From Prauserella salsuginis (GTDB taxonomy: Bacteria > Actinomycetota > Actinomycetes > Mycobacteriales > Pseudonocardiaceae), in the NCBI RefSeq assembly GCF_024648885.1, contig NZ_JANBBF010000012.1, forward strand, positions 467,185-531,184: a stretch of 64,000 nt of DNA, given 5' to 3'. Every line of letters begins with the position of its first letter. Position 1 is the first letter of the stretch. Below the pieces are notes generated by a model, which saw only the letters and a program-made list of their open reading frames with translations, did not search any database and had not been told where the DNA came from. Position numbers and translations under genes: made by a program. Shown here piece after piece: positions 43,989 to 54,909 of the stretch.

Positions 43989-44836
43989 CGGCGGCCGGGA
44001 TCGTCCTCGGTGGCGGCCAGTCGGGCCGCGAACGCGCGGCACCACGCCCACAACCGCTCCACGTCGACGTCGATCAGGTCCGCGAGCTCCTCAGCCGTGG
44101 CGCGCCAGCGCGCGGGGTCGCCGAGGACGACCCAGTCGATCGCGTCTGAAGCCGGGTCGGCGAGGCACGGCCGCGGGTCGATCGCCACGAGCCCGCGCGC
44201 CGCGTTCCCGGGCGGCAGCACGTTGCCCGGATGCAGGTCGCCGTGGGCGAGCACGAGCCGCGGCGGCGCCGCGGCGAGTTCCCGTGCCAGCGCGTGCCCC
44301 CGTGCGAGCGCCGCGACCTGGTCGGGATCGCCTGCCGCACGGTCCTGCCACAGTGTGAACAGCAGGTCCGTACGGTCCGTCGGCGGGCCGAAACCCCGAT
44401 CGGCGGCGCGGTCCGCCGAGCTGCTCCCGTGGAGCGCGCGGATCAGGTCCGCCACGTCGTGGAGCGGGGCCGGTGCCGGCCGGTCTGCCAGCGTGGTCTC
44501 CGAAGGGAGCGCCTCGAGGAGTAACGCGCCGCCGGCCTCGGCGTACACGGCCGGCACCCGGCCGGTCGGCGCCCACACCCGAAGTGCCGCCGCCTCCGCC
44601 GTCGCGATCGCGGCGTCGGGAGTGATCTTGAGGATCGCGGCGCGGCCCGCGGTGCGGCATCGCAGGACCAGCGACGTGTTGCCGCTGCCCACCGGTTCGC
44701 CGAGGTCCAGTTCCCAACGTGCAGCCAGGTCGCGCAACAGCCCGGGCATTTCGGCCCACCACGTGTCGGCGGCGGAACCGAACCGCCTGCGGAGGCGGTC
44801 CCGTGCGGCCGCGGCACGGGCCGAGAACAGGTCCAT
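43961..44836 (-). CDS. aminoglycoside/hydroxyurea phosphotransferase-like kinase
   Basis: A 291-residue kinase of the APH(6)/streptomycin-6-kinase fold. The N-lobe has a nucleotide-binding loop PVGSGNTSLVLRC and Lys70 in AAILKITPD; the C-lobe has the catalytic loop LAHGDLHPGNVL (His198, Asp200, Asn205) and the metal-binding IDPRPCLADPASDAIDW (Asp220). The length and LHPGNVL/IDPRP pattern fit the streptomycin 6-phosphotransferase group, but the housekeeping neighbourhood gives no link to antibiotic synthesis, so it could phosphorylate another small alcohol. It converges on the response regulator with a 28-bp overlap and diverges from ridA. Confidence 0.85.
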   Translation of the reverse strand: MDLFSARAAAARDRLRRRFGSAADTWWAEMPGLLRDLAARWELDLGEPVGSGNTSLVLRCRTAGRAAILKITPDAAIATAEAAALRVWAPTGRVPAVYAEAGGALLLEALPSETTLADRPAPAPLHDVADLIRALHGSSSADRAADRGFGPPTDRTDLLFTLWQDRAAGDPDQVAALARGHALARELAAAPPRLVLAHGDLHPGNVLPPGNAARGLVAIDPRPCLADPASDAIDWVVLGDPARWRATAEELADLIDVDVERLWAWCRAFAARLAATEDDPGRRHAFRDIAA

Positions 44837-44854
44837 CGCCAGTCTTTCGATCCG

Positions 44855-44860
44855 TAGGGT
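44855..44860 (+). promoter_or_regulatory. candidate -10 of ridA
   Basis: TAGGGT lies 8 nt before the ATG at 44869; no Shine-Dalgarno sequence. Leaderless layout. Confidence 0.35.
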
Positions 44861-44868
44861 GGACGGCC

Positions 44869-45243
44869 ATGACGAGCATCAGTACCGGCAGAGCGCCGAA
44901 GCCGGTCGCCAACTACTCACAGGCTCGGCGCAAGGGAAACATCGTGCAGGTCGCGGGCCAGGTCGGCATCGACCCGGCGACCGGCGAGGTCGTGGCGGGC
45001 GATGTCGGCAGCCAAACCCGGCAGGTGCTGGCGAACATCGAGGCGATCCTCGACGAGGCGGGCGCGAGTATGACCGACGTCGTCATGCTGCGCGTCTATC
45101 TCACCGAACCGGCGCACTTCGCCGAGATGAACGCCGCCTACAACGCGCTCGTCCCGGAACCGTTCCCGGCGCGGACCACCGTCTACGTCGGCCTGCCGCC
45201 CGGTTTCCTGGTGGAGATCGACGCCATGGCCGTGCTCGGTTAG
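44869..45243 (+). CDS. ridA: RidA family enamine/imine deaminase
   Basis: A 124-residue RidA/YjgF-type protein, which hydrolyses reactive 2-aminoacrylate and related imines released by PLP enzymes. Visible features: NYSQARRKGNIVQVAGQVGIDPATGEVV, MLRVYLTEPAHFAEMNAAYNALV and the C-terminal PARTTVYVGLPPGFLVEIDAMAVL with the conserved Arg that holds the substrate carboxylate. The strand order and length are standard; it should be a trimeric cytoplasmic enzyme. Alone on its strand between the kinase and the DUF1844 gene. Confidence 0.92.
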   Translation: MTSISTGRAPKPVANYSQARRKGNIVQVAGQVGIDPATGEVVAGDVGSQTRQVLANIEAILDEAGASMTDVVMLRVYLTEPAHFAEMNAAYNALVPEPFPARTTVYVGLPPGFLVEIDAMAVLG

Positions 45244-45324
45244 GCGGCTGCCTTGCTGAGGCGTCCGAGCGGGTCGTCGGCGGCGGATCGGACTCGCGGC
45301 AACAGCCGCTCGTCGAGGTGCGGC

Positions 45325-45744
45325 TCAGTGCACGGGGCCGGTGTACTTCTCGCCGGGACCCTGGCCGGGGGCGTCGGGGACGGCGGACGCCTCGCGGAAC
45401 GCCTTCTGCAGCGACTGCAGACCGTCCCGCAGGGGAGCGGCGTGCACGCCCAGGTACTCGGCCGAGGCGGTGATCAGGCCTGCCAGCGCGGTGATGAGCC
45501 TGCGGGCCTCGTCCAGGTCGCGGCGCGGGCTGGACTCCGGGTCCTCGTCGGCGAGGCCGAGCCGCTCGGCCGCCGCCGACAGCAGCATCACCGCCGCGCG
45601 GCTGATGACCTCGACGCTGGGGATCTCCTCGAGCTCACGCACGGCCTCGGCCGGGTCCGCGGCGTCCGGGGAGACCGCCGAGGCGGCCGCTCCGGCTACG
45701 GGATTATCGCCGGTTTCCGGTGTGTTGAAAGAGTCGTCGACCAC
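45325..45744 (-). CDS. DUF1844 domain protein
   Basis: A 139-residue protein whose C-terminal 95 residues are the DUF1844 domain: [52 protein letters not shown] and [16 protein letters not shown], all predicted helical. The function of the family is unknown. In actinobacteria it commonly sits next to and divergent from infC, as here. The first ~40 residues are Pro/Ala/Asp-rich and disordered. GTG at 45744 ([12 protein letters not shown]) is chosen as the only plausible start near the domain; no strong ribosome-binding site is visible. Confidence 0.85.
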   Translation of the reverse strand: MVDDSFNTPETGDNPVAGAAASAVSPDAADPAEAVRELEEIPSVEVISRAAVMLLSAAAERLGLADEDPESSPRRDLDEARRLITALAGLITASAEYLGVHAAPLRDGLQSLQKAFREASAVPDAPGQGPGEKYTGPVH

Positions 45745-45940
45745 GTCTGGTACCCTTCCATGTGCGACCAGCTCCCGAGCGATCGGGGGCCGCAAGTGGA
45801 GCCCCGCTCCCACCCGCGTCGCCGCCATGCGAAGGCGGCCGGGTCCGGTCCCGCAGTATTCGCCGTCCGGTGAATGCCAGCGGAACGTCTCGTGGCAACG
45901 CAGCACCGCTGCAAAGCTTCGAGGCCGCGATCGGATTGAT

Positions 45941-45983
45941 GGGCCCCGCACCGAGGTACTCAGAGTACCGGTGACCGGGGCCC
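45941..45983 (+). promoter_or_regulatory. structured leader upstream of infC
   Basis: Outer helix GGGCCCCG (45941-45948) with CGGGGCCC (45976-45983), and inside it a perfect GGTACT-CAG-AGTACC hairpin (45955-45969). It lies ~70 nt before infC in a 307-bp gap with no other gene. With no T-run and a two-level fold it looks more like a leader element, possibly for IF3/L20 feedback control, than a terminator, but both are possible. Confidence 0.5.
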
Positions 45984-46051
45984 GTGGTATGTGGGCACTG
46001 TGGGCACCAGGGTCGAACGAGAACCAGCGACACTTGGACCAAGGAGGCCCC

Positions 46052-46612
46052 ATCAGCTCCGAGACGCGCATCAATGAGCGCATCCGAGTCCCCGAGGTTC
46101 GCCTCGTGGGACCGAACGGCGAGCAGGTCGGCATCGTCCGCATCGAGGACGCCCTGCGGCTCGCCGAAGAGGCCGATCTCGACCTCGTCGAGGTGGCCCC
46201 GCAGGCGCGGCCGCCGGTAGCCCGGCTCATGGACTACGGAAAGTTCAAGTACGAGTCCGCGCAGAAGGCCCGCGAGTCGCGCCGCAACCAGCAGATGACC
46301 GTCATCAAGGAACAGAAGCTGCGGCCGAAGATCGACCCGCATGACTACGAGACGAAGAAGGGGCACGTGTCCCGCTTCCTCGCTCAGGGCAACAAGGTCA
46401 AGGTCACGATCATGTTCCGCGGTCGCGAGCAATCCCGCCCGGAGCTGGGGTTCCGTCTGCTGGAGAGGCTTGCCGAGGACGTGTCGGATCTCGCCTTCAT
46501 CGAGTCGAAGCCGAAGCAGGACGGCCGCAACATGATCATGGTGCTGGCCCCGCACAAGAAGACGAAGACCAAGTCGAAGGCGACGAAGGAAGCCGAGGGC
46601 GCCGAGTCCTGA
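46052..46612 (+). CDS. infC: translation initiation factor IF-3
   Basis: IF-3, which keeps 30S subunits free and proofreads start codon and initiator tRNA selection. The 186-residue product begins [29 protein letters not shown] and contains the N-domain, the linker helix ([24 protein letters not shown]) and the C-domain ([23 protein letters not shown]). The best start is ATC at 46052: AAGGAGG lies 4 nt upstream and homologues begin at this point, whereas the next in-frame ATG upstream would add ~22 residues not found in IF-3. A rare start codon is the known device by which infC limits its own translation. rpmI and rplT follow, the usual operon. Confidence 0.93.
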   Translation: MSSETRINERIRVPEVRLVGPNGEQVGIVRIEDALRLAEEADLDLVEVAPQARPPVARLMDYGKFKYESAQKARESRRNQQMTVIKEQKLRPKIDPHDYETKKGHVSRFLAQGNKVKVTIMFRGREQSRPELGFRLLERLAEDVSDLAFIESKPKQDGRNMIMVLAPHKKTKTKSKATKEAEGAES

Positions 46613-46633
46613 CCGGCCCCCATCACGGCAGCT

Positions 46634-46700
46634 CGCCCGGGAGCGATACGGACGCTTCCGGGCGGCCACGTGTGCAGCACGCCGCGAGCCGGCGTGCTGC
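46634..46700 (+). promoter_or_regulatory. two hairpins between infC and rpmI
   Basis: First stem CGCCCGGGAGCG (46634-46645) with CGCTTCCGGGCG (46653-46664), one G-U pair. Second stem GCAGCACGCCG (46674-46684) with CGGCGTGCTGC (46690-46700), perfect. They fill the 106-bp gap and could act as an attenuator or as the L20 binding region that adjusts ribosomal protein output relative to IF-3. Confidence 0.5.
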
Positions 46701-46718
46701 CGTTCGAAAGAGGGAAGA

Positions 46719-46913
46719 ATGCCGAAGAACAAGACGCACAAGGGGACGGCCAAGCGCGTCCGCGTGACGGGCAAGGGCAAGCTCCGTCGTCAGCGTGTCG
46801 GTCGCCGGCACCTGATGGAGCACAAGCCCACCAAGCTCACCCGGCGCCTCGAGGGCACGACCGACGTCGCCGCTTCCGACGTGCCCCGCGTCAAGCGGCT
46901 CCTCGGTCGCTGA
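46719..46913 (+). CDS. rpmI: 50S ribosomal protein L35
   Basis: Ribosomal protein L35, 64 residues, highly basic, matching the family from end to end: [20 protein letters not shown] and then [23 protein letters not shown]. The ATG has AAAGAGGGA upstream (GAGGGAAGA). It lies between infC and rplT in the standard order. The carboxy end [11 protein letters not shown] is also typical. No oddities. Confidence 0.97.
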   Translation: MPKNKTHKGTAKRVRVTGKGKLRRQRVGRRHLMEHKPTKLTRRLEGTTDVAASDVPRVKRLLGR

Positions 46914-46975
46914 CTTTCCCGCACCCGCCGTAACCACCGGGGCGCCAGGCGCCCCCCGAACGACAGGATGGATCC

Positions 46976-47353
46976 GTGGCACGCGTCAAGCGGGCGGTGA
47001 ACGCCCAGAAGAAGCGTCGCGCAACACTCGACATGGCCAGCGGCTACCGCGGCCAGCGTTCGCGGCTGTACCGCAAGGCCAAGGAGCAGACGCTCCACTC
47101 GTTCCAGTACTCGTACCGGGACCGCCGTGCCCGCAAGGGTGACTTCCGCCAGCTGTGGATCACCCGGATCAACGCGGCCGCCCGTCAGAACGGCATCACC
47201 TACAACCGGCTCATCCAGGGCCTGAAGGCCGCCGGTGTCGAGGTCGACCGCAAGATCCTGGCCGAGCTCGCCGTGAACGACGCCGAGGCGTTCGCCTCGC
47301 TGGCCGAGGTGGCCAAGCAGCACGTCAACACCGACGAGAAGAAGTCGGCCTGA
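46976..47353 (+). CDS. rplT: 50S ribosomal protein L20
   Basis: Ribosomal protein L20, 125 residues, an early assembly protein of the 50S subunit and in other bacteria the translational repressor of the infC-rpmI-rplT operon. The N-terminal long basic helix ([35 protein letters not shown]) and the globular domain ([30 protein letters not shown]) are intact. GTG start with ACAGGATGG upstream. Extends a few residues longer than average at the C-terminus ([11 protein letters not shown]). The next gene begins 33 nt after its stop. Confidence 0.97.
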   Translation: MARVKRAVNAQKKRRATLDMASGYRGQRSRLYRKAKEQTLHSFQYSYRDRRARKGDFRQLWITRINAAARQNGITYNRLIQGLKAAGVEVDRKILAELAVNDAEAFASLAEVAKQHVNTDEKKSA

Positions 47354-47385
47354 CCGCGCGCACGTCACGACCCGGGGCTGTCACC

Positions 47386-48153
47386 GTGTTCACGCACAAG
47401 ACGCCCCGGGTCGTTGCTGCTCGGCGCCTGACCACGAAGTCGGGCCGCGACGACGCCGGGCGTTTCCTCGCCGAGGGCGCCCAGGCCGTGCGCGAGGCCC
47501 TGCGCTTCGGACGGGTGCACGAGTTGTTCGTGACCGAGACGGCTGCCGAGCGGCACGCCGACCTCGTCGCCGAGGCGCCGCGGGTGTCGCTGATCGACCG
47601 CCGCGCCGCCGAACTGCTGTCCGAGACGGTCTCACCGCAGGGGCTTATCGCGGTGTGCGACACCGTGACGGTGCCGCTCGACGAGGCGCTCAGCGGGCAG
47701 CCACGCCTGGTCGCGGTGCTCTGCGACATCGCCGATCCCGGCAACGCGGGCACGGTGCTGCGCGTGGCCGATGCCGCCGGTGCCGATGCCGTCGTGTTCG
47801 CGGGTGACGCGGTCGACGCGCACAACGGCAAGTGTGTCCGCGCTTCCACCGGCAGCCTGTTCCACCTGCCGGTCGCCAGGGAACGAGACACGGCCGCCGT
47901 GCTCGAGGCCTGCGGCCGGGCCGGGCTGCGCACGATCGCGACGGACGGCCACGCGGAGCAGGAGCTGCCCGAGGTCTCGCTCGACGGTCCGATCGCGTGG
48001 CTGTTCGGCAACGAGGCCCACGGCCTGCCCGCCGAGGTGACCGCGGCCGCCGACGACGCGGTGCGCGTCCCGATCGCCGGTCGTGCCGAGAGTCTGAACC
48101 TCGCGACCGCTGCCGCGGTGTGCCTGTACGCCCGCGTGGTCCGCGACGGGTGA
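47386..48153 (+). CDS. SpoU/TrmH-family rRNA 2'-O-methyltransferase (TsnR-like)
   Basis: A 255-residue SPOUT-fold RNA methyltransferase. An N-terminal substrate-binding domain (RVVAARRLTTKSGRDDAGRFLAEGAQAVREAL) is followed by the knotted SAM-binding domain with the three SpoU motifs: DIADPGNAGTVLRVADA, WLFGNEAHGLP and SLNLATAAAVCLY. It should methylate a ribose in 23S rRNA; the exact nucleotide is unknown. GTG at 47386 is chosen because the family domain starts directly after it; an in-frame CTG at 47350, overlapping the rplT stop, would add 12 residues. Located between rplT and pheS, as in most actinobacteria, and probably co-transcribed with rplT. Confidence 0.9.
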   Translation: MFTHKTPRVVAARRLTTKSGRDDAGRFLAEGAQAVREALRFGRVHELFVTETAAERHADLVAEAPRVSLIDRRAAELLSETVSPQGLIAVCDTVTVPLDEALSGQPRLVAVLCDIADPGNAGTVLRVADAAGADAVVFAGDAVDAHNGKCVRASTGSLFHLPVARERDTAAVLEACGRAGLRTIATDGHAEQELPEVSLDGPIAWLFGNEAHGLPAEVTAAADDAVRVPIAGRAESLNLATAAAVCLYARVVRDG

Positions 48154-48215
48154 GCCGTCCGCGGCGTCCTGTTGTGCGCACCGAGGGTGATCGGTGGCAG
48201 CGCAGGGCCGGTCAT

Positions 48216-48244
48216 TAGAATCCGAAGAGGCGTCGGCAGACGCC
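48216..48244 (+). promoter_or_regulatory. candidate pheS promoter -10 and leader hairpin
   Basis: TAGAAT (48216-48221) is a reasonable -10, though no good -35 is seen. It is followed by the hairpin GGCGTC-GGCA-GACGCC (48229-48244), about 55 nt before the pheS ATG. I see no leader peptide rich in Phe and no T-box. Confidence 0.35.
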
Positions 48245-48267
48245 GCGGGGCATGTCCCGTGTCCTGA

Positions 48268-49364
<1,097 letters not shown>

Positions 49365-49365
<1 letters not shown>

Positions 49366-49481
49366 TGGCCCGCCCCGGACCCCGGCACGGCACCGTGACC
49401 GGCGCCCGTTCCCACCACCGTTCCGGTAACCCTGCGATGCGGATTCCGATGCGTCCGCACCGTGGCAGCAAGGAGGCGTAG
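49365..49481 (+). CDS. small basic ORF bridging pheS and pheT, 38 aa
   Basis: An ORF of 38 codons (MARPGPRHGTVTGARSHHRS at the start) whose ATG overlaps the pheS stop (TGATG) and whose TAG overlaps the pheT GTG start (TAGTG). The product is Arg/His/Pro-rich without hydrophobic core. Overlap at both ends would allow coupled translation through the gap between the two subunit genes. pheT has its own strong AAGGAGG site within the ORF, so coupling is not needed. It may equally be chance in a GC-rich gap; I report it as a candidate only. Confidence 0.25.
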
Positions 49482-52057
49482 TGCGAGTCCCCGTCAGCTG
49501 GCTGACCGAACACCTCGAGCTCGACGACGAGGTCACCCCCGACACACTCGTCGAGGCGTTCGTGAACCTCGGTGTGGAGGTCGAGTCGGTCGAGCGCGTC
49601 GGCGAGGTCACCGGGCCGCTCGTGGTGGGCAGGGTCGCCGAGGTCGAGGAACTGACCGAGTTCAAGAAGCCGATCCGCTACTGCCGGGTGGAGATCGGCG
49701 AGGCCGGTTCCGACGAGACCGATGACACCGACGAGGCGGACACGGCGGACGCCGAGGGCGACGACGCGGACGAGACCGAGGTCGATGCCGGGCTGCCGAA
49801 GCCGCGGACCAACGGCATCGTGTGCGGCGCCACCAACTTCGCGGAAGGCGACCTGGTCGTCGTCGCGCTGCCGGGTGCGACGTTGCCCGGTGACTTCACA
49901 ATCAGCGAGCGCAAGACCTACGGGCGCCTCAGCCAGGGCATGATCTGCTCGGCCAGAGAACTGGGCATCGGTGAGGACCACTCCGGCATCCTGGTGCTGC
50001 CCCCCGGCACAGCCTCGCCCGGCGACGACGCACGCGAGATCCTCGACCTCGACGACACGGTCCTCGAGCTGACGCCGACGCCGGACCGCGGCTACACGCT
50101 GTCGGTACGCGGGCTGGCGCGGGAGCTCTCGTGCGCGCTGAACGTGCCGTTCGGCGATCCGGCGAAGCTCGACGTGCCCGAGCCCGAGGGAGAGGCGTGG
50201 CCGGTGCGGGTCGAGGATCCGCAGGGCTGCCCGCGGTTCGTGCTGCGCCGCGTGACCGGCCTCGACGCGGGCGCGCCGACGCCGTGGTGGATTCGCCGCC
50301 GGCTGCTGCTCGCGGGGATGCGACCGATCTCGCTCGCCGTCGACGTGACGAACTACGTGATGCTCGAGCTCGGCCATCCGCTGCACGCGTTCGACACCGG
50401 CGCGATCAAGGGCGACATCGTGGTGCGCAGGGCCGAGGAGGGCGAGAAACTCACGACGCTCGACGACGCCGAGCGTGCTCTCGACCCGGACGACGTGGTG
50501 ATCGCCGACGACACGGGCGTCATCTCGCTCGCCGGCACGATGGGCGGTGCCACCACGGAGATCGGCACCGAGAGCACGGACGTGCTGCTGGAAGCGGCCC
50601 ACTGGGATCCCGCGTCGATCAGCCGCACCGCGCGGAGGCACCGGCTGTTCTCCGAAGCCGCGAAGCGGTTCGAGCGGTTCACCGATCCCCAGCTGTGCGA
50701 GGCCGCGGTGGAGCGGGCGGCGAAGCTGCTGCGTCAGCACGGTGACGGCAGCATCCAGCCCGGCCGTACCGTGGTCGGCGAGGTCGAGCCCGCGCCCGCG
50801 GTGACGATGCCGATCAACCTGCCGGACCGGGTCGCGGGCGTGCGCTACGAGCGCGGCGTCACCGTCGGCAGGCTGACGCAGATCGGCTGCAAGGTGGCCG
50901 TGGACACGGCCGACGACGGCACCACCCTCGTGCACGCCGTACCGCCGAGCTGGCGCAGCGACCTGATCCAGCCCGCCGACCTGGTCGAAGAGGTGCTGCG
51001 GCTCGAGGGCTACGACAGCATTCCGTCGGAGCTGCCGCCCGCACCCGCGGGACGAGGGCTGACCGAGGCCCAGCGGCGGGAGCGCGCCGTATCGCGGGCG
51101 CTGGCCGAGGCAGGTTACGTCGAGGTGCTGCCGTTCCCGTTCGTGTCGGCATCGGTGTGGGACGCGTTGTCCCTGCCCGCCGACGACCCCCGGCGCAGCA
51201 CCGTCGCGGTGCGGAACCCGCTCGAGGCGGACAAGAACCAGCTGACGACGACGCTGCTGCCGGGGCTGCTCGACACGGTGCAGCGCAACATCTCCCGCGG
51301 CACACGGGACGTCTCGCTGTTCCACATCGGACAGGTCGTGCTGGGCGGCGATGAGCGCGCCGCCGCGCCGGACCCCGGAGTCGACGGTCGTCCGAACCCC
51401 GACGAGCTGGCGGCGCTCGAGGCCGCCGTGCCCGAACAGCCGCGGCACGTCGCTGTGGTCCTCGCGGGGCAGCGGCTGCGTGACGGCTGGTGGGGCAAAG
51501 GCGAACCGGCGGGTTGGGCCGACGCCATCCAGGCGGCGCGCCTCGTCGCTGCGGCGGCGAGGACCGATCTGGAGATCGAGGCCGCCGATACGCTGCCGTG
51601 GCACCCGGGCCGCTGTGCCCGGCTGATCGCCGACGGCGAGACCGTCGGTTACGCCGGCGAGCTTCACCCGAAGGTGCTCGAGGCACTGGAACTGCCGAAG
51701 CGCACGGTCGCGATGGAGCTTAACCTCGACGGGTTGCCGTTGCGAGAGGTGCGGCCCGCGCCGTCGATCGCGGCGTTCCCTCCCGTGCTGCTCGACGTGG
51801 CGCTGGTCGTCGACGCGGACGTGCCGTCGGCGCAGGTGGCCGCGGCGTTGCGCGACGGCGGTGGGGAGCTGCTCGAAGACGTGGCGCTGTTCGACCTCTA
51901 CACCGGCGAGCAGGTCGGCGAGGGCAAGCGGTCATTGGCGTACAAGTTGCGGTTCCGAGCGGGCGACCGCACGCTCACGGCCGAGGAAGCCAACGAGGCG
52001 CGGGACGCCGCGGTCGCCGCGGTCACCGAACGGTTCGGCGCCACGCTGCGCAGCTGA
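49481..52057 (+). CDS. pheT: phenylalanyl-tRNA synthetase beta chain
   Basis: The beta subunit of phenylalanyl-tRNA synthetase, which recognises tRNA and edits Tyr-tRNA(Phe). The 858-residue product contains the EMAP/tRNA-binding domain (LVVGRVAEVEELTEFKKPIRYCRVEIGE ... TNGIVCGATNFAEGDLVVVALPGA), B3/B4 editing domain (HPLHAFDTGAIKG), B5, the catalytic-like core, and the C-terminal anticodon-binding ferredoxin fold (PPVLLDVALVVDADVPSAQV). Residues ~77-105 are an Asp/Glu/Thr/Ala acidic insertion inside the tRNA-binding domain. GTG start with AAGGAGG 5 nt upstream. Confidence 0.96.
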   Translation: MRVPVSWLTEHLELDDEVTPDTLVEAFVNLGVEVESVERVGEVTGPLVVGRVAEVEELTEFKKPIRYCRVEIGEAGSDETDDTDEADTADAEGDDADETEVDAGLPKPRTNGIVCGATNFAEGDLVVVALPGATLPGDFTISERKTYGRLSQGMICSARELGIGEDHSGILVLPPGTASPGDDAREILDLDDTVLELTPTPDRGYTLSVRGLARELSCALNVPFGDPAKLDVPEPEGEAWPVRVEDPQGCPRFVLRRVTGLDAGAPTPWWIRRRLLLAGMRPISLAVDVTNYVMLELGHPLHAFDTGAIKGDIVVRRAEEGEKLTTLDDAERALDPDDVVIADDTGVISLAGTMGGATTEIGTESTDVLLEAAHWDPASISRTARRHRLFSEAAKRFERFTDPQLCEAAVERAAKLLRQHGDGSIQPGRTVVGEVEPAPAVTMPINLPDRVAGVRYERGVTVGRLTQIGCKVAVDTADDGTTLVHAVPPSWRSDLIQPADLVEEVLRLEGYDSIPSELPPAPAGRGLTEAQRRERAVSRALAEAGYVEVLPFPFVSASVWDALSLPADDPRRSTVAVRNPLEADKNQLTTTLLPGLLDTVQRNISRGTRDVSLFHIGQVVLGGDERAAAPDPGVDGRPNPDELAALEAAVPEQPRHVAVVLAGQRLRDGWWGKGEPAGWADAIQAARLVAAAARTDLEIEAADTLPWHPGRCARLIADGETVGYAGELHPKVLEALELPKRTVAMELNLDGLPLREVRPAPSIAAFPPVLLDVALVVDADVPSAQVAAALRDGGGELLEDVALFDLYTGEQVGEGKRSLAYKLRFRAGDRTLTAEEANEARDAAVAAVTERFGATLRS

Positions 52058-52119
52058 GGCACTGTCCGGTTGTGGCACAGCACGCCTGAGACACCGCGCG
52101 GTGGATCGACTTCTGGGTT

Positions 52120-52167
52120 GTGGCGCTGCGGTGTCGTGGCGCTGCGGGGTTGTGGCGCTGCGGGGTT
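52120..52167 (+). repeat. 16-bp tandem repeat A
   Basis: Three copies of GTGGCGCTGCGGGGTT (first copy with GGTGTC at the end) at 52120, 52136 and 52152, in the pheT-argC spacer. Confidence 0.9.
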
Positions 52168-52200
52168 GATCCACAGCGGCGCTGACGAGACTGTGCTGTC

Positions 52201-52246
52201 GAGTCGCGGCGTGGTTGAGTCGCGGTGTGGTTGAGTCGCGGTTGCG
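52201..52246 (+). repeat. 16-bp tandem repeat B
   Basis: GAGTCGCGGCGTGGTT, GAGTCGCGGTGTGGTT and a 14-bp partial copy, at 52201, 52217 and 52233. Same unit length as repeat A but different sequence. Confidence 0.9.
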
Positions 52247-52350
52247 TAGCGCGCTGTGGTGAGTTGACGCCGTTGCGTCCCTGGTGTTCGAACCCGTGAC
52301 GTGTGGTGCTGTGACGTGAGGCGCCCTGACGTTGTGGGGTGTCCTGACGC

Positions 52351-53757
<1,407 letters not shown>

Positions 53758-53761
<4 letters not shown>

Positions 53762-54909
53762 CGATCACGTCTCCCCAGGGCTTTCGGGCGTCGGGGGTCA
53801 CGGCGGGGCTGAAGGCGAGTGGCACGTCCGATGTGGCGCTCGTGGTGAACGACGGTCCGTCCGATGTGGCGGCGTGTGTCTACACGTCGAATCGGTGCAA
53901 GGCGAATCCGGTGTTGTGGAGTGAGCAGGTTACCGCGGACGGCCGGGCGAAGGCCGTGGTGCTCAACTCCGGTGGTGCGAACTGTTACACGGGGCCGGAG
54001 GGATTCCAGACGACGCATGCCAGTGCCGAGCTGGTGGCCGAGCGGTTGGGCATGGGTGCGATCGACGTCGTCGTGTGTTCGACGGGCCTGATCGGTGACC
54101 AGCTGGACCGCGACAAGCTTTCGGCGGGTATCGAGCGTGCGGCGGATGCGTTGTCGGCCGGCGGTGGGACCGCGGCTGCCGAGGCGATCATGACGACGGA
54201 CACGCGAAGCAAGGAGTCGGAGCGTTCCGGCGACGGCTGGACGGTCGGCGGGATGGCGAAGGGTGCGGGCATGCTCGCCCCGGCGCTGGCCACGATGCTG
54301 GTGGTGATCACGACCGATGCGCAGCTGGATTCCGCGGTGGCGGACCGCGCGTTGCGGGCGGCGACGCGGGTGACCTTCGATCGCCTCGATTCGGACGGCT
54401 GTATGTCCACGAACGACACGGTGTTGCTCATGAGCAGCGGCGCCTCGGGGGTCAAGCCCGACGAGGCGGTGTTCACGGCGCGGCTGACCGAGGTGTGCCA
54501 CGACCTGGCCCAGCAGTTGCTGTCCGATGCGGAGGGTGCCAATCACGACATCGCCATCGAGGTCGTGAACGCGGCGTCGGAGGACGACGCGGTCGAGGTG
54601 GGCCGGTCGGTCGCACGGAGCAACCTGTTCAAGGCGGCGGTGTTCGGGAAGGACCCGAACTGGGGCCGGATCCTCGCGTCGGTCGGGACGACCGGCGCGG
54701 TGTTCGAGCCTGGTGAGCTCGACGTGGCGATGAACGGCGTGTGGATCTGCCGCGGCGGCGAGCCGGGGGACTCGCGCGAACTGGTGGACCTGAACGAGCG
54801 CGAGGTCAGCGTGACGGTCGACCTGAAGGCGGGGACGGAGTCGGCCACGATCTGGACCAACGATCTGACGCACGCGTACGTGCACGAGAATTCGGCGTAT
54901 TCGACATGA
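53758..54909 (+). CDS. argJ: glutamate N-acetyltransferase / amino-acid acetyltransferase
   Basis: ArgJ moves the acetyl group from N-acetylornithine back to glutamate (step 5, and often step 1) and so makes the pathway cyclic. The 383-residue precursor cleaves itself between Ala and Thr in [16 protein letters not shown] (about residue 181), giving alpha and beta chains; the upstream GGMAKGAGM motif is also present, as are the N-terminal [15 protein letters not shown] and C-terminal [17 protein letters not shown] at 53758 has GGAGG 7 nt upstream. Overlaps argB by 4 nt (ATGA). No separate argA is seen in the window. Confidence 0.97.

Noticed and set aside
44010..45473. 487-codon plus-strand frame antisense to the APH-like kinase
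   Set aside because: Ser/Ala/Arg-rich shadow that also crosses ridA in the wrong frame; the kinase motifs on the minus strand are intact.
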